Both the position numbers and the translations under genes were made by a program. From Actinomucor elegans (lineage: Eukaryota > Mucoromycota > Mucoromycetes > Mucorales > Mucoraceae): a DNA stretch of 64,000 nt. The notes beneath the pieces are model-generated. The model was not told the origin of the DNA, searched no databases, and saw only the letters and a program-made list of their open reading frames with translations. Of this stretch, positions 12,523-22,292 are shown piece by piece. The number at the start of each line of letters is the position of its first letter. The stretch's first letter is position 1. The DNA lies in the NCBI GenBank assembly GCA_026027325.1, contig JAMSLZ010000025.1:1-64000 (forward strand). Reading direction: 5' to 3'.

Positions 12523-12831
12523 TGTTATAGAATAGAGATTATTGTATGAATAATAACTTATTCATTATCAATCTCATCTTTACGGAAGCACTTATGAGTT
12601 GATATGTTTAAGATTCATGTCTCAGATGGATATATATCTAGAACATAGACCTATAACATAACATCTTCTTAAATCCTCTTCACCACACTTAAATAGACGA
12701 TTAGTATAAATAGGTTTAGTTTAGACATAGTTATAGGATCTTCATCTTTATATTTATCTTTGATAATAACGCACAGTCTCAAAGAGTCACTTCTTTTGAT
12801 CTTCTTCATATTTTATTGTGCAAACACAACA
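12523..12831 (-). mobile_element. LTR4, reverse orientation
   Basis: A 309-bp reverse copy of the LTR at 2874-3182, ending CAAACACAACA. No matching 5-bp flanks are visible, so it is not a simple solo LTR. It cuts into the end of the frame at 12832-13148. Confidence 0.8.
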
Positions 12832-13148
12832 CCTGCTTGCTTCAATTCTTCTACTGGTACGGCAGAGTACTTGTTCCAAGCATTGAATATTTCTACCATT
12901 TCGGTGAGCAGTAACTCTGCAAAAAAGCGCACAGATTTTTCCGATTCCAGCCCAAATAGCATGACTACGTTTTGGGCTAAGGTGCAATAGTAACTGTCGC
13001 TTGAAGACTTTATCCTCCAAGTATTGATAAACAGGTGGTTTGATTCTATATCAATACTCAAGTGAAAACCAGGATATTGAGAATTTGGCTTTAAAGAGGA
13101 AAGACAAGACTTCACTTGTTCCAAAGTCTCTAAAGATAGAGGATCCAC
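12832..13148 (-). pseudogene. 5' end of a retrotransposon gag, truncated
   Basis: On the minus strand an ATG at 13148 sits 2 bp after the end of LTR5 (13151-13437), the place where a Ty3-type gag begins. The frame (about 106 residues, starting MDPLSLETLEQVK) has ordinary composition and then runs into LTR4. I recognise no domain; assignment to gag is by position behind an LTR. Confidence 0.4.
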
Positions 13149-13150
13149 TG

Positions 13151-13437
13151 TGCGGTAAAAATTAAATAAAAAGCGAGTGAATCAGTTAGAACCGTTTTAT
13201 GGGGATTTATTGATTCAAAGTGAGTTTAGTTTTTTCTATCTAGCTTATATCTCTTGTATTTATACTTCAAAGGAAATGGTCTCTTAGTAACAACCAAAGG
13301 CCTTTTTAATCTATATCCATTCTTCATTAATTGTATTTTCAGTGGTGATTCAAAACTCCCTCTTTTGTTGGATAGTTATTAAATGAATCCCGTCTTTTTA
13401 ATATATATGCAGAATGTTATATGTGGATTTCACCACA
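13151..13437 (-). mobile_element. LTR5, reverse orientation
   Basis: A 287-bp unit reading TGTGGTGAAATCCACAT...TTTTTACCGCA on the minus strand. The ends match those of the chromovirus LTR3 (TGTGGTGAAATAG...TTTACCGCA), suggesting related families. It is the 5' LTR of the truncated element whose gag starts at 13148. The solo copy at 13820-14104 is opposite in orientation. Confidence 0.8.
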
Positions 13438-13665
13438 GACGGATATATACAGACATTACATCATTTTTATCTTTTCTATATATATATTTAAACTTTTTAA
13501 TATATCCATAGTTTTTATATCTTTATAACCTTTTTTATAAATTAAAATGATTATTCTGTATAATAAACATTATCAAGAAGGCAACTGTTCCATTATGCAT
13601 GAAAAAACAACATTTATGTTTTCTACTAATATATATTAAATTCATATAAAAAAAAGATATCCCTC
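13438..13665 (+). mobile_element. short element F, copy 1
   Basis: A 228-bp AT-rich unit beginning GACGGATATATACAGACAT and ending AAAGATATCCCTC. The ends are imperfect inverted repeats (GACGGATAT versus GAGGGATAT). It is flanked by ACA on both sides, the left ACA being the end of LTR5, which suggests a 3-bp target duplication. Other copies: 14256-14491 (reversed), 50205-50436, 52215-52446. Confidence 0.75.
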
Positions 13666-13819
13666 ACAATAATAATATTTTATCTTCATTTACATTTTGC
13701 TTCAATCTTATCTATAAGTCCCTCTATTATAATATTATCCTATTTCTGCTTTTAACATTTTTCCTGTTCTTGATCTTTTTTACTTTTTTTATTATTTCAT
13801 TTTTAATTTCAATTATATT

Positions 13820-14104
13820 TGTGGTGAAATCCACATATAACATTCTACATTATATTAAAAAGACGGGATTCATTTAATAACTATCCATCAAAAGAGGGAG
13901 TTTTGAATCACCGCTGAAAATACAATTAATGAAGAATGAACATAGATTAAAAAGACCTTTGATTGTTACTAAGAGACCATTTCTTGGGAAGTATAAATAC
14001 AAGAGATACAAGCTAGATAGAAAAACTTAACTCACTTTGAATCAATAAAACCCCATAAAACGGTTCTAACTGATTCACTCGCTTTTTATTCAATTTTTAC
14101 CGCA
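13820..14104 (+). mobile_element. solo LTR, family LTR5
   Basis: A 285-bp TG...CA unit flanked by the 5-bp duplication ATATT (13815-13819 and 14105-14109). It contains GTATAAATAC near 13990, a likely TATA box. The neighbouring 13666-13819 and 14105-14255 are T-rich with no gene. Confidence 0.85.
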
Positions 14105-14255
14105 ATATTATTATTGTTATTCTTATCATACCATTTAACTTGTTCCTATTTTATCCATTCTTTTACATTTTTTCATTAATCCCTCCTCTGTCTTTAATCA
14201 TCATCTTGTTTCTTCTTTAAAATTCACCCTTAATCATATCTTTGCCTTATTCTAA

Positions 14256-14491
14256 GGGGGATATCTTTTTTTATATGAATTTAATATATATATATTAGTA
14301 GAAAACATAAATATAATGTTGTTTTTTCATGCATAATGGAACAGTTGCATTCTTGATAATGTTTATTATACAGAATAATCATTTTAATTTATAAAAAAGG
14401 TTATAAAGATATAAAAACTATGGATATATTAAAAAGTTTAAATATATATATAGAAAAGATAAAAATGATGTAATGTCTGTATATATCCGTC
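14256..14491 (-). mobile_element. short element F, copy 2 (reversed)
   Basis: A reverse complement of the F unit, beginning GGGGGATATC and ending TATATATCCGTC. It is flanked by TAA on both sides (14253-14255, 14492-14494), a 3-bp target duplication. This shows that F moves as a unit by itself. Confidence 0.8.
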
Positions 14492-14682
14492 TAACCTATT
14501 TCTAATCCTAATTATGTGCCTTATCTTAATGTTTTTTTTTATTTTTATATCTATTATTTTCTTGTTTTCTTTTATATATATATTCTACTCTTATGCTCAT
14601 TTTTAAATCATGTATTTTATTCTTAATTTTTTTCTATTCCTATTATCTGTTTTCTAGCCTATGCTTAATATTGATCATAATA

Positions 14683-14946
14683 TTGTATGCATAATAACTT
14701 ATTCATTATCTATCTCATCTCTACGGAAGTATTTATGAGTTGATATGTTTAACATTCATGTCTCATATTGAAATATATATCTAGAACATAACGTTTTCTT
14801 AAACCCTCTTCACCATACTTAGATAAACGATTAGTTTAGACAAAGTTTATAGGATCTCCACCTTTATAATTATCTTTGATAATAAATCACAGCCTCAAAA
14901 CGTACTCTTTTTAGTCCTCTTTCTTATTTCATTATTCAAACACAGC
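14683..14946 (-). mobile_element. diverged, truncated LTR4
   Basis: Resembles 12523-12831 over about 260 bp with many substitutions and small deletions, ending CAAACACAGCA. No flanking duplication is visible; it is an old copy. Confidence 0.65.
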
Positions 14947-15342
14947 AGGTGCACAGGTATATATGCCATCGAATTCTTCGGTTCCCAAGCAATATCAGTG
15001 ACCGATATCTGGACCATAGGTAGCATTTACTACTAATAATGTAGTAACACTTCTGTTGCACTGTAATTAGTTAGTTTTTTTTGATAATCTCAGTCATGTT
15101 GTCTTCAGAGAAGTTTATTCTGCCAGCTGCCTTATTGCTACCACCTGCGTCTGAGTCATGGTGCTACTAAAGGTAATCCTTCGACATTTTGCAGGACCAA
15201 CTCTTCGAGACTAATCAAAAATATGTGAATTTTGATTTAATTAGGAAATGCTATTTTAGGTCGATAAATTTGCTAAAAGAATAAAAAGTGAATCATGAGT
15301 TATAAAGCAGTGTGTTGTAAACGCTCATGATTATATTAATAA
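14947..15342. other. no gene recognised
   Basis: About 400 bp of more balanced composition with scattered stops in all frames. It may be a fragment of a retroelement interior that I cannot identify. Confidence 0.3.
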
Positions 15343-15470
15343 GAGGAATTATCTGCTCCACTACCACGTATCAAGCATATTCACAACCCCTGAATATCAT
15401 GATACCACACCCACAGTCAAGAAGGTTGCGCTCTGCTTACCTTCACACGTCAGACTCCCTCACTGACCAT
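15343..15470 (+). repeat. diverged 5' part of repeat A
   Basis: Begins GAGGAATTATCTGCTCCACTACCACG and follows repeat A (709-834) with many substitutions, ending CTCACTGACCAT. There the LTR at 15471 begins, so LTR1 interrupted this copy. The rest of A was not found downstream. Confidence 0.65.
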
Positions 15471-15835
15471 TGTTGTAAACATGACTTGTTCAGTGTCCGT
15501 CACCAATCAGGTTAATGTTCGACAATGCTTATACTCAGCTTGTGCTTTGACAGCTTTGTAACGTCGGTTAAGAGATATATATGGAAATCAATGCTTAGTG
15601 CAACTAACCTTCATAAACTATCTATCACCGAATATAAAGTCGTACTAGAATGGATTACTATAAATCCTTGTTAACTCCATGAGCACAGTCTTTGACTAAC
15701 TCAATCGTCTATAATATCAAGTTAAATCCGAACTTCAATTTGGTATAAATAGCTCATCATTTTAATGCTTTAATAAATCAATTCGTTTTTATCAGTCTGG
15801 TTATTTTTACAGTCTTTATTATATTCGATATAACA
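15471..15835 (+). mobile_element. 5' LTR, family LTR1
   Basis: A 365-bp unit TGTTGTAAACATG...ATTCGATATAACA immediately upstream of a gag frame. A nearly identical 364-bp copy is at 53000-53363. It contains GGTATAAATAG near 15743, a likely TATA box. After the LTR there is a run of T, and no obvious tRNA primer-binding site beginning TGG is visible. Confidence 0.85.
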
Positions 15836-15889
15836 TTTTTTTTAACCTTATCTGCTACTTTTTGGTTTATTATACACTTACTACTCAAT

Positions 15890-17827
15890 ATGTCTGCTCC
15901 TATCTCTACTGTTTCTGGTGCTAATGACGTTGTCATTAATCCTCCTGCTGCTGTTGAATCCTCTGCTGATCAAGACGTAGAGATGAACAACTGTGATGAC
16001 GGTTTATCCGTATCTGACTCCGTTGAGGTGATCAAGGACGCTATCCGTCAAGCCTCTGCTCAAATCGCCAAGATGACTATCCAGTTGGTGACTCCTGGTG
16101 TTCTCTCTGAAGAAGCTGCCAAGAAACTTCGTGGTGATCTTGCTCTTCGTCAAAAGGATTTGAAGCTATTTAAGGAATCTCTTCTGGCTATGGAAGAATC
16201 CCTTGGTAGCTCTGCTGCTAGTCCTGCTTCTGCTTCTCTGGGTCCTACTAAGAGTACTATGTTACGTACTGAGTTTGTGCCCAATGACTTACCTATTATC
16301 CAATGGGTTGGTATGGTTTCTGACAACAAGTCTACCATCTTCACTGACTTGCGTACTTGTCTTTCTCGCTTCGAAGTCGTTGTAGAGTGTCATGGTCTTG
16401 ACTTGGACGTCAATGGTGCTCGCCTACTTAAGTACTGTTGCTTAAACGAGGATCATCAAACATTCTTGAAAGAAACCTTCTTTGTGCCTGGTGTTGCTGC
16501 TACTTGGTCCATTGTAAAAGATGCCTTTTTGAAGAAGTTTGGTGTGAATGCAAGTGTAGATCGCTCTACTGCTGCTAACGAGCTCATGGCCATCACTAAA
16601 CGGTCAACCGAGACAATTGAACAGTATATTGACCGCTTCAACGCGTTACGTCGTCGTGCTGACTTGAATGATTCGTTCTTGTTAATATCTACCTTCTTGC
16701 GTGGATTGCCTGACTCATTCCAAGAACGTATGGCATATACTATGAATATGGGAACTGAAACCCAGACGCAGAATCTCGAGTATGTTTGCGCTGTGGCTCG
16801 TAACTTGGACAGTCGTTTGGCTTCTATGCGTGCTAACAAGCGTACTGGTGACGATCAAAGGGAATCTCTTGGCACAAAAAAGTCAAAGGTTTCTGATGAA
16901 CCATCGTCGTCATCGTTTCCTAATGGTGCTGCTGCCTCGAAGTACGCATCAAAACCTTCTTCTTCGTCTAGTACAAGAGAAAAGAAAGGGTTGTTCTGTT
17001 CTTTCCACCGGTCGACTACGCATAGCACGGACTCTTGTCGCGCTGCTAAACTGGGAGGTGTACCCAAGCCTGGTCCTGGTGACTGCCGTCGTTGTGGCGC
17101 TAAGAATTGGAACCCGTCACATCGCTGTGATTCATCTGCTGCAGTGAATGGTGTTGGTAAATCTGCCAGTAATCTGGTAATGAGAGCTATGTCCACGTCG
17201 CCCGAACATTTTTCCTCTTCTGCCTCTCGCACCACTACTACTACTTCTTCTGCTGCTCCTCGTGCTCCGGTTTCCACTACCGTCGAGACTAATACTTCTG
17301 TTGCTTCTTCTGCTGGATCAACCAATGCTTCTTCTTCTTCTGCTGTGGCTGTTGCCACACAACGCATCAATGATATGGATATTTCAGATGAAGAATCGCT
17401 TCTGGTCGCCGCGCAGGCACAAGCTTGTAAGTATCACAAAAGATTTTCATTGCCACCAAGACAGATTTCTAATTCTCTCTTTGTACCGGCTATTATAGAG
17501 AATATTACTACCTACAGTTTGATCGATTCGGGTTCGAGCTTTTCTATGGTTACGCCAGAGTTTTTTAACTCACTTGTTCCACCTGTTCCTTTGGTGAAGC
17601 AAGAAGGCACAATCCAGCTTGGCCACGTCAATAATGCGATCAGTAGAATAGGGTCTTGCACTCTAAAAGTATTCTATAATAAAAAATCTTTTTACCATAC
17701 TTTTGAAGTTTTTCCTTTCTTTACTCATGAAGATGTTCCTATTTGCTTTGGTCTTGACATCTTACCTCAATTGAACATTGGTATCACTGGTCTTGTTAGT
17801 TCACACTTTGAACAAATTGGCCATTGA
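15890..17827 (+). CDS. gag: Ty3-type Gag-protease
   Basis: A 645-residue open frame 54 bp after LTR1. The middle resembles the retrotransposon gag core (around residues 130-310: W-x-x-V-x-D-A-F-x-x-K-F-G, then R-F-N-A-L-R). A cysteine-histidine knuckle CRRCGAKNWNPSHRC replaces the usual CX2CX4HX4C spacing. Near the C-terminus IDSGSSFSMV is the aspartic protease site and CFGLDILPQL matches the conserved ILG-type end of retropepsins. The frame stops at TGA, but reading on in frame for about 30 codons gives sequence like the same region of the chromovirus at 33931, so the TGA is probably a nonsense change. The pol may be the one at 22293. Confidence 0.85.
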   Translation: MSAPISTVSGANDVVINPPAAVESSADQDVEMNNCDDGLSVSDSVEVIKDAIRQASAQIAKMTIQLVTPGVLSEEAAKKLRGDLALRQKDLKLFKESLLAMEESLGSSAASPASASLGPTKSTMLRTEFVPNDLPIIQWVGMVSDNKSTIFTDLRTCLSRFEVVVECHGLDLDVNGARLLKYCCLNEDHQTFLKETFFVPGVAATWSIVKDAFLKKFGVNASVDRSTAANELMAITKRSTETIEQYIDRFNALRRRADLNDSFLLISTFLRGLPDSFQERMAYTMNMGTETQTQNLEYVCAVARNLDSRLASMRANKRTGDDQRESLGTKKSKVSDEPSSSSFPNGAAASKYASKPSSSSSTREKKGLFCSFHRSTTHSTDSCRAAKLGGVPKPGPGDCRRCGAKNWNPSHRCDSSAAVNGVGKSASNLVMRAMSTSPEHFSSSASRTTTTTSSAAPRAPVSTTVETNTSVASSAGSTNASSSSAVAVATQRINDMDISDEESLLVAAQAQACKYHKRFSLPPRQISNSLFVPAIIENITTYSLIDSGSSFSMVTPEFFNSLVPPVPLVKQEGTIQLGHVNNAISRIGSCTLKVFYNKKSFYHTFEVFPFFTHEDVPICFGLDILPQLNIGITGLVSSHFEQIGH

Positions 17828-17914
17828 CTCCCAGACCCAATTGATCCTGATCAGGTCAAACCAAATGATAATCCGTACGGAACGATTACTGAGCGAAAGC
17901 CTTTGCTTGATATT
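17828..17914 (+). pseudogene. continuation of the gag-protease frame after TGA
   Basis: In frame with the gag ORF beyond its TGA: Pro/Asp/Asn-rich residues including DPDQVKPNDNPYGT, comparable in place to the linker between protease and reverse transcriptase of the chromovirus. It runs into the reversed LTR2 fragment. Confidence 0.5.
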
Positions 17915-18168
17915 GTAATTGTATAACCCACGCGTTATTCGATATTCAGGTCTTATCTTGAGATACACTCGATACTACTCGATAGTATGATGCCGCGTGT
18001 TTCTTGTAAGGATTATTGGCTAATAGTTCTAAGGATGACACATCGCTTGTATTTATGCAGGCCTCGTTAATATGATTGGGTTATCTCAGATAGAGTCCGT
18101 GTATGACATAAATGAACAGTTGATTCCTTACTACTATATCGATGCAAGATAGTAGGTGGAATACAACA
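17915..18168 (-). mobile_element. truncated LTR2, reverse
   Basis: Reverse complement of the first half of LTR2 (complete at 45125-45628 and 54719-55224), ending GGAATACAACA. The other half is missing. Its boundary at 18168/18169 lies inside a Tc1 transposase sequence, so this LTR cut Tc1-A'. Confidence 0.8.
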
Positions 18169-18395
18169 GTCCTACTGGAATATGATTGGGTCACGTCGGA
18201 GACCCAAATTTTCGCATGCAAAATCGATCGTTTGTCTCTGTTCATCTTCTAAGATCTCCTTATATAGTGTTTTATCCATGTGGCCTTCAATTTTTCACAT
18301 CCATCCAACACCAGCGTATGTAATTGCACTCCAAAGCATATAGTACTACCTCCTCCATGTTTGACCGTAGCATTAATATATCGCGGTTGCAACGT

Positions 18396-18874
18396 GTCGT
18401 ATACACGCTTATATTCACAGGCTATACATACGACATGTCTCAATTAAAGCTATATCTAACTGCGTAACTGATTGACCCGTCAAACAGGTTTCACCAATCA
18501 AGCAATCACGCATAATCAATTAAGCTTCTAGATCGATTCATCATCACTTGTCATTAACATTACTCATCAGTAATAATACAAGAACCAATACAAGAACAGT
18601 ACGTTTACTTGTATAAACTAAAATTCTACCGTAACTTGCAAGTAATCGGCTAAACATGAATTATTGTTTCATTCATTCATTCTCAGCTGTACCTGTCAAT
18701 CGGTTAAACATAAGACCTTTAACTAATATAAATACACCTTCATTTTATGATCGAAATAAAGAACAATCAATAACTATCTTATTACCAATCAGTAATCTGA
18801 TTATATATACAAGTCTTCTTATTATTATATTATTACTTGAATCTTTGGTCTTTAGCTGCTTCGGATTCAACACA
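18396..18874 (+). mobile_element. LTR-like insert in Tc1-A'
   Basis: A 479-bp unit beginning TGTCGTATACACGC and ending GGATTCAACACA, with TG...CA ends and an ATATAAATACACC box near 18727. No flanking duplication is present and the host loses sequence at the junction, so it is either an LTR with a deletion or filler DNA. The open frame 18656-18898 has no credible product. Confidence 0.45.
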
Positions 18875-19030
18875 CAGTTTTCTTCCAGAACATTCTAATC
18901 TACTGATGTTGGATACAGTACCGATGCTAACTCCAACCTTTTCAGATACTTTACGAACACTTTGACCGGAATTTAGAAGAGATATGATTTGGTTACGTTT
19001 ATCGGTTGATATAGCGCGCATGTCCAACAA
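18875..19030 (-). pseudogene. Tc1-A' transposase N-terminus
   Basis: About 50 residues starting MLDMRAISTDKRNQ form a helix-turn-helix (VRKVSEKVGVSIGTVSNI) nearly identical to the start of the Tc1-A transposase. It then breaks at the foreign insert. A middle portion of the same gene is at 18169-18395. Confidence 0.8.
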
Positions 19031-19400
19031 TATTTAGACTTAAATTGGAAAAGTTGATATATAATGTGAGCGTATAATTGTAGTAAAACCTTCTTCATAT
19101 GTTAGCCAAGACATATGTTAAATAGAAGAGACCTTGGAATAAAAGCCAACTTGTGGTTCAATGATTTTTCCATTTTAGCCTGTGCATGCAAAACTGTTCA
19201 AATGTATATAAATCAAATTGAAGTCACAATAACTATTCCATAAATGGAAATATTTGACCAAAGTTTTTTTGAATGTAATATATACACGATTTGCTCTTTA
19301 CAACAATATAAGTGACATCAAAATCGGCGATAGAAAAGTTTGATTTTAAATGCGATTTATAAAAAAATGTCAAACATTTGAACAGTTTTGCGAGTCACTG

Positions 19401-19533
19401 TAACTTGGTTATAGTTTATTCAACTTAAATTGATTCCTCCTTTCTAACTAGTTTTTCTAGATTGTATTTATACTCGTTGGATTGTGACTGAAGGTTGTTT
19501 ACTTGTGTTCATATAAGAAGTATAAGAAGGACG
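19401..19533 (-). mobile_element. LTR3 fragment, reverse
   Basis: Reverse complement of the central part of the chromovirus LTR3 (33604-33905), including the TATAAATAC/GTATTTATAC segment, with several changes. Tc1-A' adjoins one side at TA, and the inverted-repeat element at 19536 adjoins the other at TA. Confidence 0.75.
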
Positions 19534-19535
19534 TA

Positions 19536-19747
19536 CAGTGACTTACAATACTGTCCGCATGTTTTGCAATTTTAGCTTCACATTATCATTACTCGCTCGA
19601 TAATGGCTGCAAAAATATAAAAATAATATCATTTGAAAGCCCAACAAAATCAATACAATTCTTTGAAACCTCGGATCATATGACTTTCCCAATATAGAGT
19701 ATTAATCGTTTAAAAAAAGGAACATCATGCGGACAGTATTGTGAGCC
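19536..19747. mobile_element. short inverted-repeat element next to a Tc1 remnant
   Basis: Begins after TA with CAGTGACTTACAATACTG followed by TCCGCATG, and has the reverse complement CATGCGGACAGTATTGTGAG at 19726-19745. The spacing is about 165 bp. It could be a MITE with a decayed right end or a nested end of the Tc1-G element whose gene starts at 19884. Confidence 0.55.
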
Positions 19748-19883
19748 AATTTTTAGATGCGAAATTCAACCCATAAGTTGAACATGATGGAAATTGATTC
19801 AAAAACAAAGTTATCTTTCATCGCCCATACTCTCATTAATTCATTAAATCACAATCGTATTATATATTCTTAATTTATTTCAT

Positions 19884-20265
19884 GTGATGAGACCCATATC
19901 TGAAGCCACACGACAAAATATCATTGGTGATCTCCAAGCAGGCTATTCCATTCGCCAGGTTGCCTATCGCACCAATGTTGGGCGCACGACAGTCAATAAA
20001 GTCGCCGCGGAACACTTACCTAATCGAAAGAAGCCAAAAGGAGGTAAACCTTTAAAGCTTAAAGAAGCGGATAAAAGATATTGCGTGCGACAGATTACAA
20101 GAGGAGGCCAGGGAAACGCAATAAGTGTTCAAAAACAATTGTCATTTGACTTTGGTTTATCTGTTTCACCGCAGACTATGCGTAGGGCACTCAAGGCCGA
20201 AGGCTTAGGATCTATGGAAAAGGAAACGAAGCCAAACCTCAATGCCAAAAACATACGTGAGCGAT
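19884..20265 (+). pseudogene. Tc1-G transposase N-terminal part
   Basis: About 127 residues: a helix-turn-helix (IRQVAYRTNVGRTTVNKV), a basic GRPR-like hinge (KKPKGGKPLKL), and the second paired-like helix domain (VSPQTMRRALKAEGL). The DDE catalytic half is missing: at about 20266 the sequence switches into a reversed piece of a different Tc1 element, although the frame stays open to 20405. Confidence 0.8.
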
Positions 20266-20501
20266 TCATGCTTAACAGTAAGATCCAAATGATGGAACTG
20301 GAGCTTATCATCAGGTCTTCTCCAGAAATACTTGCAGCCGTCGGAGAAAACCATTCGCCTCCAGTCATCGCTAGTCCAACTTCTATGGGCTTTGGCCCAG
20401 TTTAACCTTTGAACCATGTGCTTTTTGCTAAGGAAAGGTTTTTTTTTTTATATCTCGGCTTGAAAATCCATCGATTTGAGCAACTTCAAGCATCCAGAGT
20501 A
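20266..20501 (-). mobile_element. reversed fragment of Tc1-D
   Basis: Almost identical to 38676-38931 in the intact Tc1-D, except that about 35 bp around the first catalytic Asp (SDETK) is deleted. The junction with Tc1-G lies at a shared CATG. Confidence 0.85.
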
Positions 20502-20727
20502 CAGTGAGAAACGATTTCATATTTTAATAAATTAAGGAAAATATATATTGTTATATAAAAAAAAGAAATTAGAAATAAAATAATAATCCATGAAATATTT
20601 TTTGTTTCTGTAAAAAGTTACATCCGTAAGAATTTTAATGTTATATAAAATATTCAAATTATATAAAAAAGTTACATAACAATGTTAATATTACACATGC
20701 TAATATTTATGAAATAAAATCGTTTCT
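20502..20727. mobile_element. MITE H
   Basis: Starts after TA with CAGTGAGAAACGATTTCAT and ends with ATGAAATAAAATCGTTTCT, imperfect inverted repeats around AT-rich non-coding DNA. The last bases (CACTG TA) are missing at the junction with the fold-back element, consistent with a 7-bp deletion. Confidence 0.7.
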
Positions 20728-22290
20728 CAGTGGTGGAAATAACTGGTGCACAAAACTTTATTCGGGGATATCTTCATGAAAAATGATGCTAACCTTTTCA
20801 AACAACTTTATAGCTATTTACAAATTTGATTGTGATACTCCTATAAGCCTTTAAGTTTGTTTGTTTACGTCATTTCAACGTCATAACTGATAATTAGATT
20901 TTTAAGTTAGGCAAAAATATCAAAGTTTCCGACAATAGCAATGTAGTCGAAATTCTACATATTATAGCTTCATTTTTTCCATGATTATGATAATTTATGA
21001 CGTTAGTGATGTCAAAGCTATAAAAAGAACGACATTATTTCGATCCTTTTTTACCATTTTATCAACCTCTTTAAGGGACTTCATATATTTGAAGATGCCC
21101 TATCAAATTCCTTCTGACAAGTTTTAAACTCCATTAGAGCACTCATTTTTTAAGGCGCAGTCACTAATGAAGCTGTCTAGCAAACTGGAGTTTCCAAATG
21201 GACAATCAATCGAATGAAAGCACAGTTGAACCCTGATTACGAGTGACCTCCCTGTAGAAGACCTTCTCCCATAAGCAATACTGCTAAGATAGTTCTTCGG
21301 TTCAAAGTCCGATGTGGTAGCTTACGCTCTTCGCGAGATGCTCGACGATGGTTGTTGAGCTTAGGTTATTTTATTGACGAGCGACAAGTACGAAATCTGA
21401 TGAGACAGCTTAATTTAGTTTCAGCTATTAAGAAAAAACGACCATTTATGTCGGACACTCACGTGTTTATTTTGGTTTCATCAGAGAATATAACCTTCTT
21501 CCAGTCGTCTACTGTCCAGTCACGGTGTTGTTTTTCCCATTTTAACCGATCCATGGGGTGATTTCGCTTGTAAAATGGTCTTTTTTTTAATAAATGAAAC
21601 TAAATTAAGCTGTCTCATCAGATTTCGTACTTGTCGCTCGTCAATAAAATAACCTAAGCTCAACAACCATCGTCGAGCATCTCGCGAACAGAGCGTAAGC
21701 TACCACACCGGACTTTACATCGAAGAACTATCTTAGTAGTATTACTTAGGGGAGAAGGTCTTTCACCACGAGGTTGCTCGTAATCAGGGTTCAACTGTGC
21801 TTTCATCCGATTAATTGTCCATTTAGAAACTCCAGTTCGTTGGACAGCCTCATTAGTGGCAGCGCCTTGCAAAATGAGTGCTTTGACGGAGTTTAGCTTG
21901 TCAGAAGGAATTTGATAGGGCATCTTCAAATTAATAAAGTCTTTTAAAGAGGTTGATAAAATGGTAAAAAAGCATTGAAATAATGTGGTTGTTTTTATAG
22001 CTTTGACATCATTAACGTCATAAATTATCATAACTACCGAAAAAATGAAGCAATAATATGTAATATTTCGACTACATCGCTATTATCGGAAACTTTCATA
22101 TTTTCGCATAACTTAAAAATTTAATTATCAGCTATGACGTTGGAGTGACGTAAATAAACAAACTTAAAAGCTTATAGGAATATTATAATCAATTTTGTGA
22201 ATAGTTATAAAGTTATTTGAAAAGGTTAGCGTCATTTTCCATGAAGATATCCCCGAATAAAGTTTTGTGCACCAGTTATTTCCACCACTG
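20728..22290. mobile_element. fold-back element made from a Tc1 transposon
   Basis: Left arm 20728-21446 and right arm about 21576-22290 are inverted copies of the same Tc1 end plus the transposase N-terminal region. Both outer ends read CAGTGGTGGAAATAACTGG; TA follows the right end. The 130-bp centre encodes, on the minus strand, the segment around the first catalytic Asp. The left arm has diverged more, with stops in the former gene. The whole can fold into a hairpin with a stem of about 715 bp. Confidence 0.85.
21660..21940 (-). pseudogene. Tc1 transposase N-terminus in the fold-back right arm
   Basis: Minus-strand residues beginning MPYQIPSDKLNSVKAL give a helix-turn-helix (NEAVQRTGVSKWTINRM) and a GERPSPL hinge, then stop soon after a frame change. 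Start placed at the Met near 21923. The same frame in the left arm is broken by stops, and the catalytic domain is absent. Confidence 0.7.
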
Positions 22291-22292
22291 TA

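Larger units (their letters stand above)
18169..19400 (-). mobile_element. broken Tc1 copy, Tc1-A'
   Basis: Two blocks collinear with Tc1-A (27114-28769): 18169-18395 (transposase middle) and 18875-19400 (helix-turn-helix start plus right inverted repeat ending GAGTCACTG, then TA). Its left part is lost at the LTR2 fragment, and about 350 bp of transposase is replaced by the insert at 18396-18874. Confidence 0.8.

Noticed and set aside
16855..17370. A 171-residue antisense frame in gag
   Set aside because: It is a shadow of the Ser/Ala-rich gag codons on the opposite strand.
20728..22290. Repeat-induced point mutation as the cause of left-arm decay in the fold-back
   Set aside because: Differences between the arms include transversions and indels as well as C/T and G/A changes, and young identical repeats elsewhere (LTR3 pair, palindrome) are unmutated.
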